From NCBI GenBank assembly GCA_950295325.1, contig OX485805.1:43982758-44046757 (forward strand): a DNA stretch of 64,000 nucleotides. Direction: 5' to 3'. Each line of letters starts with the position of its first letter. The stretch's first letter is position 1. The stretch is from Polytrichum commune (taxonomy: Eukaryota; Streptophyta; Polytrichopsida; Polytrichales; Polytrichaceae). Made by a program: the position numbers and the translations under genes. Below are positions 53,388-64,000 of this stretch, piece by piece. Under the pieces are notes generated by a model. It made no database searches, was not told the DNA's origin, and was given only the letters and a program-made list of their open reading frames with translations.

Positions 53388-54792
53388 CTATTCGACGTCC
53401 ATAGAGAACGTCTTTGCTATGCACGCCTTTGTCTTTGCTAGCCACAAGCTTCTGGCAATGCCATTTCTTCTTGCACACAATTCTTTGAATATCTTGTCAT
53501 ATGTGCTCATTGAAATTTGAAACTCTCTTGCCACCTCTTGTGACATGTATTCCAATATGTCCCTGGAGTTCTCCTCAATGCCAGCCAAACTTTGCAGTGC
53601 ATGGTTGGCAATAGCAAGTCTCTCATGTGATGATGGCCCAAAAACCCTTCCTAGTGTCACTCCATTGTGCACCTCCTCTGTTGCCTCTTGTATCCATTCA
53701 GTTTTTCAAAAGTCATCTCCAAAAATAATGCACATGTTGTGAAGAACAAGGCATGTACTAACCAGTTCGAGCACATTATTCAAATGCACGTCAATCCTCT
53801 TTGACTGAATTCCACCTACCCTTTAGCATCCCGAATGTCCGCTCAATGCACATGCGGGTAGAGCTCTGGACGAAGTTCCAATGGTATTCCTCTTGAGTCA
53901 ACCCGTCCTTGTGTCCCCTATATGGCGCCAACATCCACGGGCGGCAAGGGTATGCGGCATCCCCAACCAAGGCATATGATGATAACTTTCCTGCCTCACA
54001 AAACTGACCGATCGCGGTTCTACCCCACAAGCTGGCATCGTGTAATGAACCCGCCCAACCTATGTCAAAATCCCATAACATACATTTGCTAGACACCATA
54101 CCCTGCAACAATATTAAGTGATATCATTTTGGGTTGTAATAATCTGCCACATAAAAACAAGGAACAACGATGGATATGTGTGAGCCATCCATTGCCCCAA
54201 CCACATAAGGTATTTGATGCAAGTTTTCAAACTCGCTATCAAATTTCTTTATGGTAGACATGGACGGCCAACGTATGAATTTCTTTAATATGACTGTTTT
54301 GATTGCACCAGTGAACTGGGTGACTGCCAATTGACTGGTTAAAAGGCCAATTCTATACAAATCGGCAATGGTTTGCATAGAATTACCTGTGGCCAATCTA
54401 GAGATTGCCACCGCCACCTTCACCTGAACATGAATTACTGACCACATGTTTGTGTTTTGTTTCAGCAATGATGGTGCGAGCGTTGAACACAAGTACTCAA
54501 ATGTGGAGACGTCCATACGCATGCATGCTTTGAATTCCATAGCATTGAATGAGCCAAGAAGGTTTCGATCGAAAAATCCCGGTTGCCCCATCCCTCTCTC
54601 ATGAGCCCATAGACGTCGTGGCCGCCTTGCACATACTCTCCCCAATCCCTGTGCCGTGACCGTCACGCAACACAATTGTTGCCAATGCCACAAAGAGATA
54701 ACATACGCATCTCTCGACAAACTTTTCATTGTGCAAAGCAGTGACATTTGAAATACCAACAAAATCACGAGCCTCCGGACGTCGGCGTCCAT
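53388..54792 (-). pseudogene. PIF/Harbinger element A: DDE transposase (HARBI1-like), inactivated
   Basis: Starts MDADVRRLVILLVFQ at 54,792 and runs on the minus strand. It contains the family hallmarks: FDRNLLGSFNAMEFK, FRMDVSTFEYL-type helix, VVGAMDGSHISI (first catalytic Asp), DFDIGWAGSLHD, LVGDAAYPCRPWML (second Asp), and SSTRMCIERTFGMLKGRW (Glu). Lesions: TGA at 54,124-54,126 in the YYNPK.YH motif (a glycine in related proteins), a frameshift near 53,790-53,815, and TGA at 53,706-53,708 where a Trp stands in element B. The acidic triad itself is intact. It converges with ORF1, the usual Harbinger layout. It is non-functional as it stands. Confidence 0.82.
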
Positions 54793-55048
54793 GTTTAGGG
54801 ACTGTAAGTGAAGAGTTGAGCAACTGCAACCCGAAGAACCGCAGCACATAAAAGAGTTAACCCTGGAATGAAGGTATAAACTAGTCTGTTGGCCGACTGC
54901 TGCAGACCAGCAGAAGCTTCCTCGCAGCTGCATAGGGCGGTGACTGTGTGCTTGCCGTGTGGCTCCGTCAGGCTGTCTGTGCCTACAGCTAAACCCTAGC
55001 ATATGCAGCAAGTGTCGTTGCCACTCATGTGGCAGGCACCTAAGTTAG

Positions 55049-55072
55049 GCCCCTGCCACATTGTAGGCAGGG
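55049..55072. repeat. Hairpin at the junction of the two Harbinger elements
   Basis: CCCCTGCCACA and TAGGCAGGGG form a short inverted repeat between the 5' sides of the two divergently placed transposase genes. It may be the joined ends of two elements. I could not delimit the terminal inverted repeats with certainty. Confidence 0.35.
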
Positions 55073-55365
55073 GTGTATCGGCGAAAGGCTAGGCTAACAC
55101 CTAGCCTTAGAGCCCTGGACGTAGCTGGAAGGGGGTCCACCCATCATACAGGGCCGACACCGGGAATGAGGCAGCCGCAGCTGCACCGAAGGTTCCAGGC
55201 TCTCTGCAGATCCGAGAGCAACAGACCAGGGGCCTTCTTTCTCCTTCCAGCGTCTGCAGAGCTGAGAGCTGGGCAGATCAGCTTTTTTTTTTCCTCTATC
55301 CACAAGCCTCATCAGGTCCCCTCTCCCATATATCACCAAGCTTTCAAACTAGGGTTGTTGCCAAA

Positions 55366-56768
55366 ATGGACCCCGATGTCTATAAGCTATATATTTTGCT
55401 AATCTTCCAGCTCTCTTTGTTCTTAGCCTTGAAGTGTATATCGAAAGACAAGGAGGCGATTTTACTGTGGCATTGCCAACAAATAGGTTTCACACTTGCA
55501 CTGCAAGAGTTGAAGGTGTGGAGTGGGAGACAACAACGACATCTGTGGGCTCATGATCGAGGATTGCACAAATTAGGTTTCTTCGACCAAAACTTGTTGG
55601 GCTCATTCAATGCGAGGGAGTTCAAAGGGCGCATGCGTATGGACGTCTCGACTTTTGAATACTTGTGTAGTACTCTCGCACCCGATTTGCAGAGAAGAGA
55701 CATGAGGATGCGTTTGGCCATTCATGTTCAGGTGAAGGTTGCTGTATCAATTTCTAAATTAGCCACATGTAATTTCATGTAGTGTATTGCCGATTTGTAC
55801 AGAATTGGTTTGTCTTCTAGTCAACTAGTAGTCTCCCAATTTTGTGGTGCAATAAAAAAAATTTGCTAAGAAAATTCATCAACTGGCCCTCTCCTTCCAC
55901 TATGGAAAAATATGCACAGGAGTTCCAAGACTTGCATCAAATTTTGTACGTGGTGGGGACAGTGAATGGCTCTCACATTCCCATCGTTGCACCCTGACTG
56001 CATGCTCTAGACTATTACAACTGCAAAGGATTTCATTCAATCATTTTGTAGGGCGTGGTGTCAACCAAATGTTTGTTTTGGGATTTCGACATAGGCTGGA
56101 CGGGTTCGATGCACGATGCCAACCTGTGGGCTAGGACCGCAATCAGCCAGTACTGCGAGGCTGGCAAGCTCTCACCATATACTTTGGTCGGGGATGTTGC
56201 GTACCCATGTCGTCCTTGGATGTTGGCTCCATTCAAGGGCCACAAAGACGGTCTTTCACAAGAGGAATACCATTGGAACTTTGTCCAAAGTTCCACACGC
56301 ATATGCGTCGAACGGACATTCGGGATGCTCAAAGGCAAATGGCGAATTCTTTTGAAGAGGATGGACGTGTATTTGAAGAACGTGCCCGACTTGGTTTCCA
56401 CGTGATTGATTATGCACAACATGTGCATAATTTTCGGAGACACTTTTTGGAGAGAAGAATGGATGCGGGAGGCCACTGATGAGGAATGCAACGGACTAGC
56501 AATCCCACAAGTGCAAGGTTCGTCTATGCGCGAGCGAATGGCCGTGGCCAACTTGGCATTGCACAGTTTGGTTGGCATTGACGACGAATCACGAGAAGCT
56601 CTAGAATACATCAAGCAAGAAGACGCTATGGCATTTGAAATCTCAATGAGGACTGCAGAAAAATCATTCAAATAGTTGTCCGCAAGACGAAATGGTATTG
56701 CAAGAAGTCTTTGGATGGCAAAGACAAAGGCGTGTATTGCTCAAACTTTCATTGATGACGAGGAATAG
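55366..56768 (+). pseudogene. PIF/Harbinger element B: DDE transposase, heavily decayed
   Basis: Starts MDPDVYKLYILLIFQ and is a diverged homologue of the element A transposase on the opposite strand. Lesions: TAG at 55,780-55,782, a frameshift near 55,855, TGA at 55,995-55,997, TAG at 56,049-56,051, TGA at 56,403-56,405 and TAG at 56,673-56,675. In addition the first catalytic Asp is changed to Asn (VGTVNGSHI, codon AAT at 55,965-55,967). The second Asp (LVGDVAYP) and the Glu (CVERTFG) remain. The pattern of decay is greater than in element A. Confidence 0.82.
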
Positions 56769-56781
56769 AGACATTATGTTT

Positions 56782-58381
56782 TCAAAGCTTCTCTACTAGT
56801 TTCTGCATTGTTTGTTGCATGCTCATCAATAAAGTCATTTTCATGTCATCACTTGTCTTCAAACTATCTATAAGATTCTTGCTACTCTCATCAATCCTAC
56901 CAAGGCATCGCTCTAGAAAAACGTCATCCTTGCGCTTGGGCTCGGGAAATTTTGATGTGCTCTCACCACTCTTGTGTTCCGTGGTGTTGGTGAACGATGC
57001 GCTTGCGGACTTTGGACCATCTGGATTCGTTGCACTCGCGTGCAGATGTGAAACAACATGCGCCATGTCGGACATGAACTCATCCACAAATTGGTACCAG
57101 CGACATTTCTCTAAACGTTCGGAACCGAACCGCATATTCATGGCCTTGCATTCCTTTTAGTCGTTGTATATAGAACTCTATTTCTTCCTGCAAGCCTCGC
57201 TGTCTTTTGTGAAATCCGGACAAAGGGACACAAGTTTCGTGTGCAACCGGGACCAATTATCCACACCTACACAACGTTTCCAACAACAAGCCATAATTTC
57301 AATACGCACACCGTGAATGCCTTTTGAATTCCAAAATAATTGCGAAACAAAAAAATTAACACAACAGACTGAATACAAACTGAATACATACCTGCAGACA
57401 GATTACATGCAGAACAGAGGTGTAGACATATTATAGGTTCAATCGATATATTAGTTAATTTGTGACTTTTTCAGCAATTGGAGACATTTACAAATACAAG
57501 AACATAGATAAAATCACACACATATTGGAGAATGTTGTAAGATGCAAATATTTTGAAGTGGGTGTTCAAATCAATAACCCAATTGAAAACACATATCAAG
57601 ATGGTTTAGGTAGGATTACCCAAACATTAGACCATGTTGTTGTGGTCCATATATTAATTTGAGACAAGCAAAAGTCTCAAATTAACGAATATAGTGATTT
57701 TAGGGTTACAGGTGACAGATTACAGGATCCATGTGAAAACCCCCAAAAAGATAAAGCATGAATTCAATAAATGTGAATACTTTTGCAATGAGGAAAACAA
57801 GCAAGCAGGTTGCAATTGGGATGCACACACCAAGAACCAAAATCAAAACAGAAAGTAAAGAAAAAAAAAGGAAAAACTTAAAGAAATTCAAGAGACACAC
57901 CTTGCTTTGGCGGTGCGTTGAATGTGTTTTGCATCTCCCCCCGAACCGAGATGAGTTGAATGACCTAGTGGTCCCTCCAATGGTGAGCATTCTTTAAGAG
58001 CTCAACATCCTCTTTGTCATCGTCCAATTCGACAATTTTCGATTTCTTCCGGGGGGCTCTCCGTTTCTTGGTGGACTTTGAGTGGTCAATGACACTATCT
58101 TGGGGGCCTCGTTTTTGTGAACCTTTCGTGAGATCAATTGTGGCGCTAGGAGTGCCTTGGGCGGGAGCACTAAACCCAAACCCTGGAATTGGAGGCATGT
58201 AGGAATGGGAATATAGAAACGGCAATTGATTCCCCGCCCCATGAAAGCCATGAAAGAATGGTGTGGGAGGAATGGGAGGACGTTGTCCAGAAATTGCAGT
58301 GCCTGCGACAAGGGGGATTCCACTTGTCACAGCACTAGCATTGGCACCACCCACTTCCCGCAAAATCTGTTGTGACTCCAT
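56782..58381 (-). pseudogene. PIF/Harbinger element B: Myb/SANT-like accessory ORF1, decayed
   Basis: Exon 1 is 58,381-57,901 (481 nt) and exon 2 is 57,266-56,782 on the minus strand. It starts MESQQILREVGGANASAV, then a proline/phenylalanine-rich part, basic STKKRRAPRKKSK, and the SANT-like segment. Stops replace tryptophan at 57,965-57,967 (HWRDH*) and 57,178-57,180 (CRKK*), and a tyrosine at 57,157-57,159 (TAA). The tail MTLLMSMQQTMQKLVEKL is conserved with element A. Confidence 0.75.
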
Positions 58382-60785
58382 CCCAAGCACAACCCAATTT
58401 ACAAGAGAATAGGAAGTTGTTGAAAAGGGAAGCAAAAAAACACACAAATAACCAAAAAAAAAACCAAAAGTCGATGGCGAATTGCAGCTGCACTCAAAGG
58501 CAACACTCGATGCCGACCAACGGCTGCAGCAGGTACAGGTTGCAGGTACAGGTTGCAAGTATAGACGAGGGAGGAGGTTGGTCGAAGAGTCCCTGGAGCA
58601 GGCAGCGGCGAGAGACACTGTGCAGAGCTCCCTGGGCAGTACCTACGAGACCCTGTGATGTGCTGAGCTGGCGAGGCCCAGCGCCGGGGGGGTAGGAGAG
58701 CCAACCTCCGCCCCCTGGAACTTGCAGGGCAGGCTGGTTGGCGCCACGCCAGGTTCCCACCATGGGAACTGCCCTTGGTGGGGTAGTCCGGCCCATGCCA
58801 GGGCCAATCGGGGGCCGGGATTCCAATTGCCTGCCTCTAATTTGGTATGCCCCTTAGTATCCATGTGGGAGGTGAAAAGAACATACCTAGTGAATTTTTT
58901 TTTTAGCCCGCAAATTTCACTTTAGCCTATTATTTCACTTTGGATGTACAAAGGGAGGTATATATGGTTGACCCACTTGCAGGTCCACGGGGTATTGAGG
59001 GCCGGTTCGGAACGGTTCCGATCACTTGAGGTCAATTTGTGCAATCTCAGCCATTGAGAGTATGGAAGTTGGGATTTACCATTTCATATGGGTTCCAAGT
59101 CTCAAGTCCCAAGTATGACATGAATGCATACATGGCAGTACAATTTGGAGGTGAGGCTCGGGACTTGTGTTGAGAGTTGGCTCTAACAAAAGGCTAGACT
59201 TAACTCGTTATATAAGTCCTGAGAACTTTTTGCATAAAGTAATTAAGATCATACTGCAATGGATTCAAACCATACCTTAATGGTTTCTTGAGGCTCAAAA
59301 GTTGGGAGGCTTTCCCTCCATGTTGGGACTTGGGATCCCATGTGAATCGGCCCTCAGTGCGCTTGCTATGGCAAAATGATACACTATAGAGACAAATGAT
59401 ACATAGAGAGTAGAGAGACAAAGTATGAGCCAACCTACCCCCAACCACTTGCTATTGTCTAGGTGACCTCAAGGACAAGTTCTTTCTATAAAATATGTGG
59501 GTGCCTTTTCCTAGTTAGACACTTATATTTGATTGGCATGTACTTCGGGGAGGATCAAAGGACAAACACCATAAAAAAAAAATGTGTTTAAATAATAGAT
59601 TGGACCATGTGTTCAAATTTTCTAACCTACTCTACACTTAGTAGTGAACACAATCGGGAGAACCTTTGTGTTCCAAAAATCAAGGGAGGTCCATATTTCA
59701 AAATGATTACATCTATGATGCTTCATAGTAGATGTTGCTAATGCAACACAAGTTTCGTTGTGTAAATCTAATCAATAAAAGTTAACTCTTGTTTAAGTAA
59801 ATCTAGACATATTTGCAAAATCCAGAGTTTTTGACTGCTTCATTTCTATGGGCACATATGTCAAAACACTTCTAATACAACTAAATTTTATGGGAGATAT
59901 GTGAGTTCTTAGTGGTTACTTGAATGTTTATGCTATTAAAATATTATAGACAAAATCAAACATCTATTGTTTGATGTTAAATTTATATAAATCAATTTTG
60001 AATAGTGAAATTACAATCAAACAAATACTATAATATTATATAATCAACTTTGCATAATCTATCGGAGGATCTCACCATAGTCCCACTTACCCTCAAATCA
60101 GGTTCAAAGACATCCACTTAGTGTACATAGTTGTTTGTGTTATTTGAGTAAAAAACGATAATCATGTTAAAAAGGTTATAGCAACATGTAACTCCAAAGG
60201 ATAACCCACACTCACAAGACTATTCAATATATGATGAAGAATGCGGTTAACACCTGCCCCTCTCAAGTTCAGGCTTATTTCATTTCAATTGAATATCAGC
60301 AGACTGAATGGGAATCTTTGCCCTACATTTAGAGATCAGTTTAGTTTAAAAAAATAGAGAATATGGAGATATAAAGTGTTTCTTTGCATTTTCAACCTCC
60401 CCCATAAGTAACGTAGGTGTCAAGGAAATTTACCCCTTGAGATATTGGCGGGGTTTTTCCCCACCACCAAAAGACCACCCTGACTTTCATCCAATCTATG
60501 CAAGACCACTTCATCCATGTGACTTTCTTCACTTGCAGGCTTCGTCATCCTGTCGGTCAGCCCTGCATTTTCTATTTACTCTTTTGCCATCTCCTGATGC
60601 CCCAACTTCATCCATCATCCACCCACTTTCATCCATTTTCATTTTACAGCCCCTACTTCATCCATCATAGCTTGATGAATTACATCTATGATGTGAGAGG
60701 ATGGTTGTGGTGCCCCTTTGAGGGAATCCTGAAAAGCAAAACATGGACATTAATTTATTTTTTTAATCTTCGTGTAGACCATAGT
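58382..60785. other. Element B flank and intergenic region, no gene
   Basis: The GC-rich part up to about 58,830 probably belongs to the Harbinger element B end. From about 58,900 the sequence is AT-rich without supported frames. A stretch at about 60,480-60,670 repeats TTCATCCA words many times. Confidence 0.4.
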
Positions 60786-61131
60786 CCGCCAAGAGCCTAA
60801 GGCTAGTGTAAATGCAGCCTACAAAATTCGTGACTTAGCCTATAAAATTTTGAAAGTGTAGGACAAAGAGCCTATGGACAATTTAAAAACATAGGATATC
60901 AACCTATGTGATAAAAAACATGTAGGAAATTTTGCCTACAAAGTTTTTAAAAGTGAGGATTTTAGCCATTCATCCTTCTTCAAATTGGGAAATTAGTTGA
61001 CCTAAGTACATATCTTTAGGCTAATACTCAGGGCTCTTGGGTGGCACATAGACGGATATCAATAATAGCCCTAACTCCCTTCCCGCCAATCTTTACAAAT
61101 ACCATTCATCACAACTCCTCTCTCATCATCT

Positions 61132-61153
61132 CCTCTCTCTCTCTCTTTGTGAA

Positions 61154-61188
<35 letters not shown>
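61132..61188 (+). repeat. TC microsatellite
   Basis: Two (TC)n runs (61,132-61,146 and about 61,160-61,188) lie just before a 60-codon open frame (61,189-61,371; MRVAIEGPTKNFEFILEE..). That frame is followed by AT-rich repeats. The frame is unrecognised and is not called as a gene. Confidence 0.8.
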
Positions 61189-61194
<6 letters not shown>

Positions 61195-61371
61195 AGTGTG
61201 ATGCGGGTGGCGATTGAAGGACCAACCAAAAATTTTGAGTTTATTTTGGAGGAAGCTATATCTTTGTGGAAGGATTCAAGAAAGTTTCGATTCTTGTTTA
61301 CTAATCTTGAGAAATATCTTGCAGGAAGAGTAGAGGTTGAATCAGAAGATGGTGAGGACTTTCACCCTTGA

Positions 61372-62061
61372 ACTCATTTGAATTTTAGCAACCTTTCATT
61401 ATAATCAACTCTTTAAAAAAGAGTTGGTTAATCCTTGGCCTTCAAACGTGGTGAAGGGCTTAGCCAGGTTCAATTCCTGCCAAGGATACCACTTAGTACT
61501 CAAATTTTGAATTTAAAGCCTACAACATTAAAAGATATGAAGGATTTTAACCTACTAAAAATTAGTTTTGAAGGCAATTGGCGGGTAACTTAAAAACTCA
61601 AAAGGTTTTCAACTTACAAAAAATTGATATTGTAGGATGCAACCTATGCCATGAGGGAAATAGCCTATGCCCTTTTAAAGAGGTAGGCAATTAACCTCAA
61701 TAACTTCAAAAACTTTTCGGACACTGGTGTAGACATGAATCTCTAGCTGTGTTTGTGGACCCGTCACGTTGCACAAGAAAGAAAATAGTGCAACTTTGGA
61801 TTCTATTTGGAAAAATCTTCACCATTAAATAATACTATCTTGGTTTATAAGAATGACATGAAACCACCGTGACACATCTGTCCGCATCATAGGTCTCAAA
61901 TGGTACCAGTTCACGTTCTTGTACATAACATTACTCAACAACCAAGTCATGTTCCTATTTTCTAATGAAAGAAGTGGTATTATTTTATATCTTGAGGTGA
62001 AGTACATAAACTCCACTTGTATTCAACATGAGTTGTGTAGGACAGTCAAAAGTTTTACACA
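61372..62061. other. AT-rich intergenic, no gene
   Basis: Words such as AGCCTACAA..TTTTAAAA and TAGCCTATGCCC (61,515-61,690) resemble those at 60,805-60,960 (GCCTACAAAATTCG, AGCCTATGGAC). The two stretches may be the subterminal parts of one decayed element spanning about 60.8-61.7 kb. Confidence 0.35.
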
Positions 62062-62420
62062 TTAGAGTTATGTGTAAAGTCTCTTAAAGAGGGTCAAAAT
62101 CGGTGGTTCTAATCATTATTTGAGAATATTTTGTATTAAGAACTCATGAGCTCGTTGTGTGTTGTAGCCTATTTTGAAGATGAGACTCCTTGGACCTTGT
62201 CTTGCCATCCCGAATTTTGAGATTATTTTAGGATCTATAAAACAATGAATTGCACATGACACCCACCACCTAAATCCCATATTATCCTATGCAAGGCTAC
62301 CTTGGCCTTACGCATCCTAGTATGATAATTTGGGAACCCTTTTCTTGGGATTCCAATACCACTCTTCACACATGTTCATTTAAGCCTTTAAAAAGACTTC
62401 GGGGACTTGGGGGACCGTCC
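62062..62420 (+). mobile_element. Dispersed repeat of the AGAGTTAT family
   Basis: It begins AGAGTTATGTGTAAAGTCTC and continues with AAGAACTCATGAGCTCG, GAGACTCCTTGGACC, CACCCACCACCTAAATCCC and AAGGCTACCTTGGCC. The order is the same as in the member at 19,839. It is non-coding. Confidence 0.58.
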
Positions 62421-62590
62421 TTCTCTTCAAGCCACAGTCTTCTTACCTCCTTGGAGGCTTTAGGTAGTTGTAACCTCCAAAACTACCTTGTACAAGACTA
62501 TAACCTCACTAACTCATCCTAGAATGTCTTTCATCTATTATTTCATCTACTTTATCATCTATTAAGTATTCTCTTACTTGTTACAATGCT

Positions 62591-62962
62591 ATGGCCAAAA
62601 AATTGTATGAATTTAAATATTTTCTTGGAGATCCTAGTTACGTTGGTGAAAATATGTTTATAATGTGGAGACATGGCAATATTCAGAGGCATCCTGATAT
62701 GGACAAGGGTGCACTGATGGCATACAACAAGATACATGCCGGCTATCACCTGAGAGTGGAATGGGATATTGGTGGGTTGAAGCGCAAATTTTGAAGACTC
62801 ATGGAGGAGTTGGATACCACCAAACCCAAGTACAACCAATTATTTCGGGCTATGGCAATTTTGAAGAACTTCATACATTGGCGTAGAATGGATTTCACTC
62901 ATGATGTTGTGGGTGAACAACCTGAGGCTACACATGATCATGGTTGGGATGAAGTATTTTGA
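62591..62962 (+). pseudogene. C-terminal fragment of a second type of Harbinger-like (DDE_4) transposase
   Basis: The frame reads FKYFLGDPSYVGENMFI (second catalytic Asp region), MAYNKIHAGYHLRVEW with Glu in the VEW motif, GGLKRKF, then TGA at 62,792-62,794 where a Trp is usual in the family. It then continues in frame as RLMEELDTTKPKYNQLFRA and MAILKNFIHWRRMDF to TGA. The N-terminal half with the first Asp is absent. It is distinct in sequence from elements A and B, so a separate family. Confidence 0.7.
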
Positions 62963-63309
62963 TTGAGTGTAGTTAGAATACTATCTATCCTACGTGTATC
63001 ATCCTTTGTGGGTGAGTGTATTTACAAGCAGTTTTCTATGCATGTCTATGCTTGAGGTCCTCATACAAGAATGAACTTGATTGGAGTTATATTGCAATGC
63101 CCTCAAGTGCCAAGTTCAAATGACTTGCTTTTGGTCTTCAAGTTCAATTACATTGACTTCATGTACATCTGCAAAGCTCTCAAAGTGTATAGTACCAAAT
63201 TGATAGAACACTCAAAGCAAAAGAGATAACAACGTATATTGATTGAAGTGAATCGTTTTATTGAAATGGAAATTTAACTCATACAAGAAATTCCACTAAT
63301 TCTATGCTT

Positions 63310-63780
63310 TCACTTCACATCCAACGATTTTGCAGCCTTCTTCTTTCCTTCTTCAATTGATAGCACTCCCATCTCCATTGTTTGCTTGATGTTTGAGATC
63401 TCAACACTTGTTGCTTTTGCATGGCTAATCCTATGTCTAGCCGCCAAAAGATTACCTCTTGCCTCACTAGAACCCTCCAAGATCCTAGTTATAGCCACCA
63501 TGTTTTTTTGCTTGAGCCGTCAAGCACTCATATTTTGTCAAAGGTTTGGATGCACTTCCCAACGTATTTGAATTTGCACTAGGATTTTTTTTCCTTCTTG
63601 GTGTGTGTGGACGTCCCTGCCAATGGTGCAAATGTTGTTGTGTCTGTTGAAACTTGACATGATACATCACTGGTTCTTCTTGCAAGCGGCCTCCTTGGTC
63701 CACCTTCAAGAATGTCTTGCCTCTTCTTCAAATAATTAATTAGGATTAATAAAAAATTATTAGACTTAGTTGCATTCAAT
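63310..63780 (-). pseudogene. Possible remnant of a transposon accessory ORF
   Basis: Overlapping minus-strand frames read RPLARRTSDVSCQVSTDTT, THTKKEKK, LTKYECLTAQAKKHGGYN and, after a shift, EARGNLLAARHRISHAKATS..KQTMEMGVLSIEEGKKKAA. A charged helical tail like this is typical of Harbinger ORF1 proteins, and the position 0.35 kb beyond a transposase tail, in convergent orientation, fits. No SANT motif is visible. Confidence 0.3.
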
Positions 63781-64000
63781 CTTACTTAACTAGTTTAAAT
63801 GCGTATGAAAACTTTGTGATTGTAGAAGGTATTAAATATATAATATTATATAGTATAGTATATTAGAATACATTATATTACATTAAAAATAAAAAATAAA
63901 AAATAAATTTTAGTTTCATTTTAGAATGACAAAGTCCCTTTCAATTGTAAGTGACAAAAATTATAACCTCAGTAGTAATGAGGATTTTGTAATATTTTTG

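Noticed and set aside
61189-61371. 60-codon frame MDSVMRVAIEGPTKNFEFILEE as a small gene
   Set aside because: It begins inside a TC microsatellite boundary, has no homologue I recognise and no conserved copy in the window, so there is too little support to call it.

Overview
This is a nuclear window from a land plant. Supporting evidence: spliced genes with GT..AG introns, a nuclear gene for a thylakoid-lumen protein with a transit peptide, a plant-type LRR receptor kinase, a plant GDSL esterase, and abundant plant-type transposon remains (hAT, PIF/Harbinger, MITEs, an LTR-bounded element). I cannot name the species. The receptor kinase ectodomain and transposon style do not fix the lineage.

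The dominant structure is a large inverted duplication. A left arm of about 15.6 kb (about 2,740-18,380) is repeated in reverse orientation as a right arm (about 24,868-40,800), around a spacer of about 6.5 kb. Each arm carries an LRR receptor kinase gene (16 exons, 799 codons; + strand at 4,108-13,426 and - strand at 29,754-39,420). Each also carries a gene for an MPH2/TL16.5-like thylakoid lumen protein (four exons; - strand at 14,484-18,354 and + strand at 24,891-28,612). Both kinase copies read open through all 16 exons, with identical exon lengths. The right lumen-protein copy is dead: its ATG is GTG, it has a premature TGA near the C-terminus, and the duplication breakpoint falls about 25 bp upstream of the start, which separates it from its promoter. 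The spacer holds one intact five-exon GDSL esterase gene (- strand, 21,190-22,974) and several MITE-like repeats.

Left of the palindrome is a non-autonomous hAT element (60-1,858, 8-bp target duplication) with a second small inverted-repeat element nested in it. Right of the palindrome (40.8-64 kb) I find no convincingly intact host gene. That stretch holds a short SAC-phosphatase-like exon fragment, MITEs, a TCCGGA-rich 2.49-kb element bounded by TG..CA with a CCAAC target duplication, and two decayed PIF/Harbinger elements in mirror-image orientation (51.7-58.4 kb). A third Harbinger transposase tail lies at 62.6-63.0 kb.

All gene models were spliced by eye. They are supported by exact reading-frame closure across every intron and by agreement between the two arms. 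Family assignments come from recognised motifs; no database search was run.
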